Assembly: GCA_036960175.1 (NCBI GenBank)
Contig: JBALWH010000010.1
Span: forward strand, 1 to 64,000
Source of the DNA: Motiliproteus sp036960175
Lineage (GTDB): Bacteria; Pseudomonadota; Gammaproteobacteria; Pseudomonadales; Balneatricaceae
Reading direction: 5' to 3'
Length of the DNA stretch: 64,000 bases
In this document: in pieces, positions 33,182 to 42,706 of the stretch
Position numbering within the stretch: position 1 is the stretch's first letter
How the letters are laid out: each line of letters begins with the position of its first letter
Translations under genes and position numbers: made by a program
The notes under the pieces: model-generated
What the model saw: the letters and a program-made list of their open reading frames with translations, nothing else
What the model was told of the DNA's origin: nothing
Databases searched by the model: none

Positions 33182-34396
33182 CTAGGTCATCAGCGCCATC
33201 AGTTTTCGGGTCTCCAGCCCCCATTTTTCGGCGATTGTGTAGCCGATAATACTGTCCTGATGGGCTTTCAGATTACGCTCTGTGGGGGTGATCATTTTTT
33301 TTGATTCGGTATCGTAGACCACCAGAACCGAAGGATTAAGCGGGTCTTTACTGTCTTTTGAAAGCACCAGGGCAATGAGATTGCTTTTTAACTCCACCAC
33401 AGACCCCGCAGGGTAGACGCCTACGAAGCGGATAAAGCGTTGCGCCAGCCCTGGGTTAAAGTGGAATTTGCTCCATTCATAGATTTTGCGTAAAGCGACG
33501 GTTGGGGGCATGCCTTTGTGGTAACAGCGGTCACTGGTAATGGCATCATAAACGTCAACAATTGCGGCCATCTGGCCGTAGAGACTGATTTCGTCGCCCT
33601 TTAGTCCCAGCGGGTAACCGCTGCCATCGTAGCGTTCATGATGTTCTGCAGCGACTGCCAGGGCAATGGGGGTGATGCCGGGGGCTTTTTCCAGAAGCTG
33701 ACGACTCAGTTCTGCATGACCACGCATGATGTCGAACTCTGCGTCGGTCAATTTTCCCGGTTTGTTGAGGATTTCGTCGGGTACTTGGATCTTGCCGATA
33801 TCGTGCAGCATGGCGCCAATGCCAATTTGGTGGACAGCGTCGGCATCCAGTTTCAGATATTGAGCAAAGGCCACCATCAGCGTACAGATGCTGACTGAGT
33901 GTTCAAAGGTGTATTGGTCGGCGTCGCGAATTCGTCCCAGTCCCATCAATGCATTGGGGTTGCGCATCAGTGACTGAGTCATACGTTCGACGGTTTTCGA
34001 TGTTTGCTCCAGCTTTACTTGTTTGCCTAATCTTACATCGTTCATGGTGTTGTTGATCAGCTGACTAGCATCCCTGGATAGGGTGATAGCGCGGCTCAGT
34101 TCTTGATAGTACTCGGCGGGTTTGGAGGCCGGCGGTTTAACATCCTGGAGTATTTCTTTAACTGCTTGGTCCTGACGCCGGTCGTCTTCTTTCTTGCTGA
34201 GGGCATTTTCAGCATCATCACCTTTGGCGGTATCGATATAAAGTTCACGGGAGCCAATATCACGGACTTTCTTTAGCAGTGCAGCATCAGTAACTTTAAA
34301 TTGATTGCGAACGAAATTGTGATCGATCCAGCGACAATTAAGATCATGGATATACATGCCGATGGCAAGCATCTCGATCTTAATTTTCTTGATCAT
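33182..34396 (-). CDS. HD-GYP domain cyclic-di-GMP phosphodiesterase with N-terminal DUF3391
   Basis: About 404 residues. The N-terminus (IKIEMLAIGMYIHDL...) is the DUF3391 region usually found ahead of HD-GYP domains. The catalytic domain has AMLHDIGKIQVPDEIL (metal-binding HD), HHERYDGSGYPLGLKGDEI (HxERxDGxGYP) and IVDVYDAITSDR. It should hydrolyse cyclic-di-GMP in the cytoplasm. ATG at 34396 has AGGG at good spacing; ATG at 34402 is also possible. It is the last gene before the strand switch and has no obvious tie to nitrate use. Confidence 0.93.
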   Translation of the reverse strand: MIKKIKIEMLAIGMYIHDLNCRWIDHNFVRNQFKVTDAALLKKVRDIGSRELYIDTAKGDDAENALSKKEDDRRQDQAVKEILQDVKPPASKPAEYYQELSRAITLSRDASQLINNTMNDVRLGKQVKLEQTSKTVERMTQSLMRNPNALMGLGRIRDADQYTFEHSVSICTLMVAFAQYLKLDADAVHQIGIGAMLHDIGKIQVPDEILNKPGKLTDAEFDIMRGHAELSRQLLEKAPGITPIALAVAAEHHERYDGSGYPLGLKGDEISLYGQMAAIVDVYDAITSDRCYHKGMPPTVALRKIYEWSKFHFNPGLAQRFIRFVGVYPAGSVVELKSNLIALVLSKDSKDPLNPSVLVVYDTESKKMITPTERNLKAHQDSIIGYTIAEKWGLETRKLMALMT

Positions 34397-34545
34397 TCGC
34401 ATTGCCCTGGTGAATTAGCCGGTGTTTTTTACATCATATCAATTGCTTGAGTCTGATGGCCCAATTAAATAAGTATTTACGGCAACCTTTTAAAGAATTC
34501 TATCTCTAATCACGAGGGTAAAACAAAGATATCGGAATTGTTGCG

Positions 34546-35271
34546 ATGGTCAAAATAACAATGTTGGCGTTGTTGATGCTTGCGCCGCTGCTGGCTCTGT
34601 CTTCAGAGCAGCGCTTTATATCCTTAGGTCAGCCACCACAGTTGATCGAACTGTATACCTCCGAAGGTTGTTCCAGTTGCCCCCCCGCAGATAAACGTAT
34701 CGCTCAGCTGCTTAATAGTCCCGATCTATGGACTAAGTTTGTGCCTATGACTTTTCATGTGGACTATTGGGATTACCTCGGCTGGCGCGATAGTTTTGCT
34801 AAGCCTCAATTCAGTCTGCGGCAGCGGCAATTAAAACGCAGTGGTCAGCTGAAGGCAGTCTATACACCGGGCTGGGTGGTGGATGGTCAGGAGTGGCGGG
34901 GGTTCTTTCGGGGGTTGCCGTTACCAGCGGCGGTAGGCCGAGTTGGGGGGCAATTAACGGCTGACCGCCGTGGTAGCACGCTGTTCGTTAGTTATGAGCC
35001 AGCGGGCGTTATCAATGAGCCTTTAATAGCGCATTTATCCATTCTTGGTTTTGACTATGAGACTGCGGTTGAGAAAGGAGAAAATCGGGGGCTGCGGTTA
35101 CCGCATCAGTTCGTTGTACTCCACTCTCAGATGTCAGAAGGGCAGGTGCGATGGCAGTTTGATCTGCCTGCAGAGGCAGCGACCAATGGCGGGCGTAAAG
35201 CGTTGGCGGTTTGGGTCAGTCAGAGAAATCAAGGCAGACCTTTGCAGGTGCTAGGAGGATGGTTAGAGTAG
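34546..35271 (+). CDS. DUF1223 thioredoxin-like secreted protein
   Basis: 241 residues with a signal peptide (about 1-20) and the DUF1223 hallmark ELYTSEGCSSCPPADK, a CxxC (C42, C45) in a thioredoxin-like fold, then FHVDYWDYLGWRDSFA. Members are exported proteins of unproven redox function. It is followed by a strong terminator and stands alone. Confidence 0.88.
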   Translation: MVKITMLALLMLAPLLALSSEQRFISLGQPPQLIELYTSEGCSSCPPADKRIAQLLNSPDLWTKFVPMTFHVDYWDYLGWRDSFAKPQFSLRQRQLKRSGQLKAVYTPGWVVDGQEWRGFFRGLPLPAAVGRVGGQLTADRRGSTLFVSYEPAGVINEPLIAHLSILGFDYETAVEKGENRGLRLPHQFVVLHSQMSEGQVRWQFDLPAEAATNGGRKALAVWVSQRNQGRPLQVLGGWLE

Positions 35272-35326
35272 CGGCAGAAACATAGCGGAGATCGTTAAAG
35301 CTGGGTTTGTGCATAGTAGAAAGGTT

Positions 35327-35361
35327 AAAGGCCCGGTAGATTTCCTATCTACAGGGCCTTT
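35327..35361 (+). terminator. Intrinsic terminator after the DUF1223 gene
   Basis: AAAGGCCC-x-GTAGAT pairs with ATCTAC-x-GGGCCTTT around a 5-base loop, 56 bp after the stop. Confidence 0.8.
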
Positions 35362-35617
35362 ATCATCATGACTTCTCTATCCTGAGAAACAGCATCTTCC
35401 TGATACCGTCAAATCCTTTTGCCCTCCTTGGATGAAATCTATTATGCCGATGGGTCTTTGATGCAGATATAGGAAAAAGTCCTATTTTTGCGATGCAGCA
35501 TTATATTATTAGCTCTTTACGAAATAAGAAACGGCTGTGTAGGTGGTGATAGGTTTTAAGTGCGGCTGGTTATATCGAGAAATTCCTTTGCTTCACCGCT
35601 ATGGCAGGTAAAATGGG

Positions 35618-35635
35618 CGGCCCTCAGTCGGGCCG
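35618..35635. other. Short hairpin in the leader of the DUF2489 gene
   Basis: CGGCCC-TCAGTC-GGGCCG, 23 bases ahead of the ATG at 35659. The rest of the 35362-35617 gap shows nothing I can name. Confidence 0.45.
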
Positions 35636-35658
35636 TATTCAGATGTTAGGAGTCAACT

Positions 35659-36132
35659 ATGAGTCAGGAAATGCAGCTGTTAGGAATAGTCGTAGGACTT
35701 ACTGTTATCGCGCTGTTGCTGTTTGTGATTGTTCGACAGCTACGTAGTCAGCGCGAGCAGCGCCAAGCTCATCAGCAAGTGCTGGAAGATATGCAGGCCC
35801 AGACCCAGAAGCAGCGGGATTATCTGCTGGATAGTGTCAGGGTGATCTCTATGGCCATGCAGGATGAGCAATGTGAACTGGCAGAGGGTTGTATACGATT
35901 AAAAGTGCTATTGGATCATCTAGCGCCTTATCTCCATGAACATCAGGACTTCAGCATCTTTAACGAGATGTTTGAGTCGACCAAACACATGCCTATTCTG
36001 GAAGAATGGAAAAAGCTGAATATCAACCAACGTTTTCAGTTGACCCAAGAAAGAGAAGCACTGGAACTGCAGCACAAAGCGAAAATTCTGGATGCGGCAA
36101 GTAAGTTGTCCCATTACCAATTCAATCAATAG
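35659..36132 (+). CDS. DUF2489 membrane-anchored protein
   Basis: 157 residues: one N-terminal membrane segment (about 7-26), then a coiled-coil-like Gln/Arg-rich region, and a cytoplasmic helical domain (LLDSVRVISMAMQDEQCELAEGCIRL) typical of DUF2489. The function is unknown. GGAG precedes the ATG. The next gene starts 15 bp later and has the same one-helix anchor, so the two probably work together. Confidence 0.85.
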   Translation: MSQEMQLLGIVVGLTVIALLLFVIVRQLRSQREQRQAHQQVLEDMQAQTQKQRDYLLDSVRVISMAMQDEQCELAEGCIRLKVLLDHLAPYLHEHQDFSIFNEMFESTKHMPILEEWKKLNINQRFQLTQEREALELQHKAKILDAASKLSHYQFNQ

Positions 36133-36147
36133 TTCGAGAGATTATCC

Positions 36148-36522
36148 GTGGAACTGATCGTTACAATTGTTCTTACTGGTGTGATACTCGGGGCTTTGTT
36201 GTGGGTGTTGAGCCGAGCCCACAGTCCTAATTATCGCCCCAGCCGCCCTCAAGTTGCGGAGCTATTAAAGCAGGTGATAGAGGGCGATGCCTCTCAGCAG
36301 GCATGGGATCTCTTTGTTGGCTTTCCTGATGTTCATGATCCGGAGCTGGAGCAAATAAGGCAGCGCTGTATCGCCCTGAGCGACGGCTGTGAAGATCACC
36401 CCGCCTATCCCTCGGGCATTGGCCGTTTTATTTTCAACAAGGCGGGGCGTGCCCAGGTAAAGGTTATTCTTACTGAGTTGCAAGCTGTGATTGACGGTGA
36501 ACCTTTTAATCAGGACTTTTGA
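36148..36522 (+). CDS. Hypothetical membrane-anchored protein
   Basis: 124 residues from a GTG start; one membrane segment (4-22) followed by a soluble region of about 95 residues (LFVGFPDVHDPELEQIRQRC). I recognise no named domain. Its tight spacing to the DUF2489 gene indicates an operon. Confidence 0.75.
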   Translation: MELIVTIVLTGVILGALLWVLSRAHSPNYRPSRPQVAELLKQVIEGDASQQAWDLFVGFPDVHDPELEQIRQRCIALSDGCEDHPAYPSGIGRFIFNKAGRAQVKVILTELQAVIDGEPFNQDF

Positions 36523-36542
36523 TCTTTCGTTCTGGGCATAAA

Positions 36543-36570
36543 ACAGGGCGCCGGTCTGGTGGTGCCCTGT
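36543..36570. terminator. Bidirectional terminator between convergent genes
   Basis: ACAGGGC and GCCCTGT, with a 14-base middle that pairs further, lie between the 3' ends of the plus-strand gene at 36522 and the minus-strand chemoreceptor gene at 36582. Confidence 0.65.
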
Positions 36571-36581
36571 GTTATTTGAAA

Positions 36582-38206
36582 TCAGCGATCTTTCTTAAGC
36601 TCTTCCAGATTAAACTGTCCTACTAGTTGCTGCAGGTTGTTGGATAGCTCCAGCAGGGCCTGGGTACTGGCCGCAACCCGTTGGGAATTGTCCGCAGTCT
36701 GATCGGCGATATCATTGATTTTAAGAATGCTGCGGTTGATCTCTGTGGCTACTGCCTGCTGTTCTTCTGCCGCTGCCGCGTTCTGGGTATTAAGGGAATC
36801 AAGGCTATTGATGGAAGTGATTATACCTGTCAGAAACTGATCGGTTTCTGAGGTTAGCTGAACACTATCGGTAGCCCGCTCGCAGTTTGTTATCATCACA
36901 GCAGCCGCTTCTCGAGCATTGCTCTGCAACTCCTCAATCATCGCTTGGATTTCGCTGGTGGAGTCGTGGGTGCGTGTTGCCAGTGCCCGAACTTCGTCCG
37001 CGACTACCGCAAATCCGCGACCTTGCTCTCCTGCTCTTGCCGCTTCAATGGCCGCATTGAGAGCGAGTAGATTGGTTTGGCCAGCGATGGTGGAAATTAC
37101 CTCGACTACCTTGCCTATGCCTTCGCTGTGGGTTTCTAGCTGCTTGACCACATTAGAGGTTTGGTTTAGGTCCTTGGCGAGGGCGTTAATGCTGTCGACC
37201 GATTCGTTAACTTTCGCTTGCCCCGCCTTAGCTTGATTATTAGTGTCGTCAGCTGCGTGGGCGGCTTCTGTGGCATTGCTTGCGACCTCGTGAGAGGTCT
37301 GTTCCATTTCGGTAAACGCAGTGGCTACCTGGTCCGTTTCGAGCTGCTGTTGGCGGGCCCCGTTCATATTCGCTTCAGTGGCTGACTCTAGCTGTTTGGT
37401 TTCTTGCTTCAGCTGCTGCGTTGAACTCAATACCTGCTGAATAATATGACTGAATTTTGCCATCATGCTATTGAAGTTAGTGGCGAGTTCACCAATTTCA
37501 TCATGGCTGTTGATATTAATACGATGGTTGAGGTTGGCGCTTTGCTCGATATCGCGCAGGGTGCCTATTACGGACGTTAAGGGTTTGGTGACTAGCTTAC
37601 GAAGGAACCAACTGATCACCAGCAAACCGATGATTAGCATCAGAGTATTCAGGCCAATATTGGTCCAGATTTGTCGGGATACATGAGCATCCAGTTCGTT
37701 AAGAGAAAAATCCAGCCGTACCGCTCCCAAAACGGTGCCTTCTTTGGTGGCATGGCAGGTCAAGCAATTGGTGCCGCGAAGTCGGCTGAGGCCACCAGCG
37801 GGAAAGCGATAGTCAGGCGACGCCCCTGATCATCACTGTAAAAGGTCTGAATCAATTCCCCCTCCAGGGCCTGGCGGTCAAGATCGTCGGTGGCTACTGA
37901 GGAGCCTTTCGCCGGACCATAAAGCTTGCTGACTTCAGCGCCTCGTAGCACTTTTGCGTCCAATACTTCTGCGCGGGCGGTGACTTTGCTGCGGGCGATT
38001 TCCTTTTGCGCCATCTTACCGGTCAGCATCAAGGTATTGACGTTGTCGAAGTAAGATTCTGCCAAGCCGTTGGCCTGGTCGATCACCATTTCTTCGACCA
38101 TAGCTCGCTGGCTGGTGAATTGATAAAGGGCGGAAATGATGAGCATGGTCAGAAACAGCACCACGAGAGTAATATCGATTTTTAAGCTGATAGAACGAGT
38201 ATTCAT
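36582..38206 (-). pseudogene. Frameshifted methyl-accepting chemotaxis protein with a periplasmic haem-c motif
   Basis: Two frames make one receptor. Frame 1 (38206-37760) has membrane segment 1 (about 11-28) and a periplasmic sensor that reads up to FPLVASADF, then runs into a stop. Frame 2 (read from about 37785 to 36582) continues RGTNCLTCHATKEGTVLGAVRLDFS, membrane segment 2, HAMP and a complete signalling domain (AGQTNLLALNAAIEAARAGEQ). Joining them restores a CxxCH haem-c site (codons 37766-37752), so one base seems to be missing at about 37770-37785. The intact form would be a redox- or gas-sensing chemoreceptor. A sequencing error is possible. Confidence 0.85.
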
Positions 38207-38455
38207 AGCACCTACTTCCCTGGTGTTAAGCCGCTAACATTGTCTGATTTGATTTTTTAAACCCGCGCATTGAACGGGGTAATTTCGATAGTTATCGAAT
38301 CCAAAACAAGTGCGTCTAGCACTGTGCCTTGAAGGTACAAGGCTCAGATTATATTTGCGTATGTTAATGTAGTTTTCGATGATGGAAATTGATCCTTCTC
38401 ATGTTTGAGAAAAATCGTGGTGCAGCGCTCTTAATCTTTAACGTGTTGACTAACG

Positions 38456-40954
38456 TTAAAGTTCTCTGAATACCGCAATGGGGGGGTGGCTGATTACACG
38501 GCGGGTGGCATATAGACCGGCCAGGGTGACCAAAATTGCACCGAGTATCGGGGTCAGTAACCAGAGCAAGGGGCTAGGTTGATAATCCAGTTTGAACATG
38601 AAATGGTATAACCAGAACAGGATCATTTCATTTAATAGTGCCGCCAGTAGCCCGGCGAGCCCTCCTACCAGAGCAAACTCTAACGCTAGCATGGTTCTCA
38701 GGGTTCTACTGTTGCCCCCCAGAGTTCGCAGTAGCGCGCCTTCGCGCATTCGTTCATCGATGCTGCTGGCCAAGGCGGCAAAGAGCACGGTAATGCCGGC
38801 GGCGAGCACGAACATCATCACATACTCTACGGCTACAGCGACTCGGGCTACGATCTGGCGAATATTGGCGATCAGTCGCTCTACTTCCAGCAAGGTTAGG
38901 GTCGGGAACTGCTGGATTAGTTTAGTCAGTAGCGGACCTCGCTCTGTCGGCAGGTAAAAACTGGTGATGAAATTGGCAGGTAATCCGTCCAGGCCTCCTG
39001 GCGGGAAGATGATATAGAAATTGGGTCTCAAGGAACCCCAGTCAAGGCTTCTCAGGCTGATGATTTTGCTGTCGATACTACGGTCACCAAAACTGAAACG
39101 TAGCTGGTCGCCCAGGCCGACCCCAAGATCTCGAGCCAGATCCTGTTCCAGTGATATGAGTGGCTGATTATGATCTTGGGGTTGCCACCAGCGGCCGCTT
39201 TCAATGTTGTTGTCACTGGCCAGGTTTTCGGCCCAGGTTAGATTTAACTCGCGGCTAATGGCCCGTCGGCCGGGGGAATTTGGCGCTAACCATTGAGCGG
39301 CGGGCTGGCCGTTAATATGGCTGAGGCGACCTCGGACCATCGGATAAATGCCGCTATTTTTGATCTGTTCGGCGTCGAAAAAGCGTTGTAGGTCGGCAAT
39401 CTGCCAGCTTTGAATATTGATCAGAAAATTATTGGGGGCCTGTGCCGGCAATTGTTGCGCCCAGTTATCCACCAGATCGCTGCGTACCGATAGAATTAAA
39501 GTCATGGCGGCTAGGGTAATACCAAACGCAAACAGTTGACTGAGGCTGTCCAGGGGATGGCGCAGCAGGTTTTTGCAGGCCAGGCGCCAGGGAAGGCCGC
39601 CAGGAATTTTTATGACCAATTTCAGTAATAACCAGGCCAGTAACCCCAGTAAAGCGGTGGCAACAGTGCCGATGCCTGCGACTATAAGGGTGAGTTTCAG
39701 GTCTTTGCTGTAGGCCCATAGCAGTAACAGAATCAGCAATGAAGACAGGCCGTAAACCAGCCAGGCGCTAATTGGCAAGGGTTTAAGTTCCCGGCGCAGT
39801 ACTCTTAAGGGCGACACGTCTTTTAGACGCAGTAATGGTGGCAGCGAAAACCCGGCCAGTATCAACATGCCGGTGCAAAAACCCACTAGTGCCGGTTCTA
39901 AGCCCGGCCCCGGAAGACTGCCGGGAACCAGACCAGACATCAGTGCTACTAGCAGGTACTGGCCAATCCAGCCAAGCATGACGCCCAGCAGCGAGGCTAG
40001 TGTTCCCGCGCATAACAGCTGCGTGCCATAGAGGCGGAGGATGTGGCTTTGCGGTTGTCCCAGGCAGCGCAGTAATGCAGCCTGATCAAAATGGCGTTCG
40101 GTAAAGCGTCGGGCTGCCATGGCGATGGCGATGCTGGCCATGATTACTGCCAGTAGGCCAGATAGATTTAGGTAGCTCTGGGCCCGCTTCAGGGTGGTGC
40201 CGAGGCTGGCATTTTCACGATGGATATCAAGAATGCGTTGGCCCGGTTTGATATGGGGTTTTAGCCAAAGACGAAATGCCTTCAGAGACGCCTCATCACC
40301 GTTGAAAAGATAGCGGTATTGCACCCGGCTGCCTGCTTGAATGACTTCTGCTTGCGCAAGATCCAGCTGATTGATAATCGCCCTGGGTTGCAGGCTGAAC
40401 AGACCGCCGCCACGATCGGGTTCCTGTAGCAGTATTTTACTGACCTTCAGGGTTGTGGCGCCTAGCTCGATCGGGTCTCCCGGTTGTAATTGCAGTGATT
40501 CCAGTATTCTGGGTTCCAGCCAGATGGACCCCACCGCTGGCCCTTGTTTGAACATCTCACCCTGCTGTTGTGTACTGCTACTGACCTTAAGGAGGCCTTT
40601 CAGTGGGTAGTGCTGATCGACGGCTTTGATGCTGGATAACAGCATTCGATCACCATTGATGAGCATGCTGGGAAAGATCTGCTGCTCACTGTATTGCAGC
40701 TGGCGTTGTTGTGCCTGTCCAGGCAGGTCTACGGCAAAGGGTCTGGCGCTGCTGATCACCAGATCGGCGCCGAGAAATTGAGTGGCTTGCCGGATAAGCG
40801 CTTGCTCTACACGGTCGGTAAAAAAGCCGACGGCGCTGCTGGCGGTGACGGCAATTAATAGTGCGGCTAGCAGTAAGCGTAATTCTCCCGCTTTCCATTC
40901 CCGCCAAAGCAGCTTCAGAGCGAGCTTGAATAGTGGTGGGCGCGGCGCTATCAA
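38456..40954 (-). CDS. ybbP: ABC transporter permease, FtsX-like (YbbP type)
   Basis: 832 residues with about 10 membrane segments: one N-terminal segment (LLLAALLIAVTASSAVGFF), a large periplasmic domain, a first FtsX block (LLAVIMASIAIAMAARRF), a central membrane region, a second periplasmic domain and the last FtsX block (VEYVMMFVLAAGITVLFAAL). It overlaps its ATPase gene by 4 bases. Such pairs act as mechanotransmitters or extract envelope lipids or proteins. Divergent linkage to tesA is as in Escherichia coli. Confidence 0.92.
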   Translation of the reverse strand: MIAPRPPLFKLALKLLWREWKAGELRLLLAALLIAVTASSAVGFFTDRVEQALIRQATQFLGADLVISSARPFAVDLPGQAQQRQLQYSEQQIFPSMLINGDRMLLSSIKAVDQHYPLKGLLKVSSSTQQQGEMFKQGPAVGSIWLEPRILESLQLQPGDPIELGATTLKVSKILLQEPDRGGGLFSLQPRAIINQLDLAQAEVIQAGSRVQYRYLFNGDEASLKAFRLWLKPHIKPGQRILDIHRENASLGTTLKRAQSYLNLSGLLAVIMASIAIAMAARRFTERHFDQAALLRCLGQPQSHILRLYGTQLLCAGTLASLLGVMLGWIGQYLLVALMSGLVPGSLPGPGLEPALVGFCTGMLILAGFSLPPLLRLKDVSPLRVLRRELKPLPISAWLVYGLSSLLILLLLWAYSKDLKLTLIVAGIGTVATALLGLLAWLLLKLVIKIPGGLPWRLACKNLLRHPLDSLSQLFAFGITLAAMTLILSVRSDLVDNWAQQLPAQAPNNFLINIQSWQIADLQRFFDAEQIKNSGIYPMVRGRLSHINGQPAAQWLAPNSPGRRAISRELNLTWAENLASDNNIESGRWWQPQDHNQPLISLEQDLARDLGVGLGDQLRFSFGDRSIDSKIISLRSLDWGSLRPNFYIIFPPGGLDGLPANFITSFYLPTERGPLLTKLIQQFPTLTLLEVERLIANIRQIVARVAVAVEYVMMFVLAAGITVLFAALASSIDERMREGALLRTLGGNSRTLRTMLALEFALVGGLAGLLAALLNEMILFWLYHFMFKLDYQPSPLLWLLTPILGAILVTLAGLYATRRVISHPPIAVFREL

Positions 40955-41667
40955 AGTAACTCACCACCTTGGATTCTGGTGCTTAAAGGGGCAGGCTCCA
41001 GCTCCGATAGGCGTCCTTCATGTAACTCTAATCGCTGTTGGCAGCGTTGTGACAGGCTGGCGTCATGAGTAACCAGTACCAGAGTCGTGTGTTGCTCGTG
41101 GTTTAGCTGAAACAGCAGCTCGATAATTCGTTCACCGGTGTGCTGGTCGAGGTTGCCGGTAGGTTCGTCGGCGAACAGGACTTTAGGGCGGCATGCAAAG
41201 GCGCGGGCGATAGCGACACGTTGCTGTTCGCCGCCGGAGAGTTGGCGTGGGTAATGTTGCACGCGATGTTCCAGTCCCACCCGTAGCAGCAGCTGTCGGG
41301 CCTCGGCTTTCGCCTCAGTGACGCCTTTCAGTTCCAGAGGCAGCATTACGTTTTCCAGGGCGGTTAATGCGGGCAACAGCTGAAAATTCTGGAACACAAA
41401 TCCGACACTTTTATTGCGAACTTCTGCCCGTTGATCCTCGTCCAAGAGACTAAGGTGGTGGCCGTCCAGCCAGATGTCGCCGCTGCTGGCGGTATCTAAT
41501 CCAGCCAGTATGCCCAGCAAGGTGGATTTGCCGGCACCTGAGGCTCCCAGAATAGCAATGCTTTCGCCATGCTTGATTCGAAGATCAAGTCCGCAGAGGA
41601 TGCTAAGCTTACCCTGCTGAGTCTGTATATCCTTAGAGAGGTTGTTAACCTCAAGAATCATAGACAT
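40951..41667 (-). CDS. ybbA: ABC transporter ATP-binding protein (YbbA/LolD-like)
   Basis: 238 residues. Walker A LGASGAGKST, signature SGGEQQRVAIARAFA, Walker B VLFADEPTGNLD, of the MacB/LolD/YbbA group. The start at 41667 (MSMILEVNNLSK) is the most likely of several; the Shine-Dalgarno is weak. It lies 20 bp from the tesA start, so each promoter must lie within the opposite gene. It pairs with the YbbP-type permease. Confidence 0.92.
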   Translation of the reverse strand: MSMILEVNNLSKDIQTQQGKLSILCGLDLRIKHGESIAILGASGAGKSTLLGILAGLDTASSGDIWLDGHHLSLLDEDQRAEVRNKSVGFVFQNFQLLPALTALENVMLPLELKGVTEAKAEARQLLLRVGLEHRVQHYPRQLSGGEQQRVAIARAFACRPKVLFADEPTGNLDQHTGERIIELLFQLNHEQHTTLVLVTHDASLSQRCQQRLELHEGRLSELEPAPLSTRIQGGELL

Positions 41668-41687
41668 TTTTGTCAGAGGGGACGCTG

Positions 41688-42320
41688 GTGTTATTGAATC
41701 TGTTACGTTATTCATTTTTTTTGTTGCTGCTTATGTGTTCAGGAATAGTTTCGGCTAAAAATGTACTAGTACTGGGCGACAGTATCAGTGCTGCTTATGG
41801 TATGGATACTAGCGCGGGTTGGGTGCAATTGCTCAGGCAACGTATGCAACAGCAGAGCTGGAAATACCCGTCTGAGCCGGCCATTATCAATGCCAGTATC
41901 AGCGGCGAGACTACCACTGGTGGGCTGACTCGGTTGCCGGCACTGCTGCAGAAGCATCAGCCTGAGTTGGTCATTATTGAACTGGGTGCTAACGATGGTC
42001 TGCGAGGAACGCCGCTGCGAATGGTGGAGAAAAATCTCAGTACCTTGATCTCGACGGCGAAGACGTCTGGAGCTGATATTCTGTTGCTGGGTATGCGCCT
42101 GCCGCCCAATTATGGTCGCCGTTACGCCGATAGTTTTTTTCAGATGTTTGGCCGTATAGCAGAGCGTCATGAAATTGCCTATTACCCATTTTTTCTGGAG
42201 CGAATTGGTGGTGTATCGGCGCTGATGCAGCCTGACGGGATTCACCCTAATCACCAAGCTCAGCCTTTGTTACTGGATAATATCTGGCCGCTGCTGGAGC
42301 CTTTATTGACTCGGAAATGA
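41688..42320 (+). CDS. tesA: Multifunctional acyl-CoA thioesterase I/lysophospholipase/protease
   Basis: 210 residues from GTG at 41688 (GAGGGG 6 bases ahead). A signal peptide (about 1-23, ends VSA) is followed by an SGNH hydrolase: block I GDSISAAYGM with nucleophile S32, block III GANDGLRG, and block V DGIHPN with the Asp/His pair. It acts in the periplasm on acyl thioesters and lysophospholipids. Its divergent neighbours ybbA/ybbP match the Escherichia coli arrangement. Confidence 0.93.
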   Translation: MLLNLLRYSFFLLLLMCSGIVSAKNVLVLGDSISAAYGMDTSAGWVQLLRQRMQQQSWKYPSEPAIINASISGETTTGGLTRLPALLQKHQPELVIIELGANDGLRGTPLRMVEKNLSTLISTAKTSGADILLLGMRLPPNYGRRYADSFFQMFGRIAERHEIAYYPFFLERIGGVSALMQPDGIHPNHQAQPLLLDNIWPLLEPLLTRK

Positions 42321-42346
42321 TCATAAAGTTTCTGTTGAGAAGTTTT

Positions 42347-42560
42347 GTTTTCGCCTGTTGGCGAGTTAAGGGCTTTGGCCGCCCAAAGCCCTTAACAATC
42401 CTAAGCCGCCCCTGCTGTTTGGCTAGCTGCGCCAGCTTCCCTGCGCGTTTCAGCTTCAAGGGCGCAATTAGAAACTCGTCCGCGTTGCGTACTCAGACAG
42501 CTAATCGCTTTGTTCCCTTGAAAGCTGCAATGCTCAGCGGCACAGAAGGGGGTTTAATCC
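42347..42560 (-). repeat. Structured dispersed repeat, copy 1 (214 bp)
   Basis: Nearly identical to copy 2, 360 bp downstream, and related to the inverted copy 3 at 27533. A perfect 14-bp hairpin lies at 42365-42396 (arms GTTAAGGGCTTTGG and CCAAAGCCCTTAAC, 4-base loop). Further stems read in the minus orientation: CAGCTTTCAAGGG with CCCTTGAAGCTG, and GCGATTAG with CTAATTGC (one G-U). Frames on both strands (42317-42577, 42247-42459) are translations of the repeat and not genes. Confidence 0.88.
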
Positions 42561-42706
42561 GTGCACACCGCCAATAATGATTTATTTAGCACAGATCGTT
42601 CGGCTGCGACCATTCGCTTCTAGGCGACGCCGAGCCCTGACGTGAGGCGAAACATCGTATTTAGTTCATTATCGAATACCCTGCATCAAAGTGGCTGTAT
42701 GAGAAG

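Noticed and set aside
40951..42320. Very short divergent spacing of ybbA and tesA considered unusual
   Set aside because: The same tight divergent arrangement is known in Escherichia coli, so it is ordinary.
42247..42577. Open frames on both strands inside repeat copy 1
   Set aside because: They are translations of the dispersed repeat, overlap each other and tesA, and have no ribosome sites. The same applies to frames at 27466-27892.
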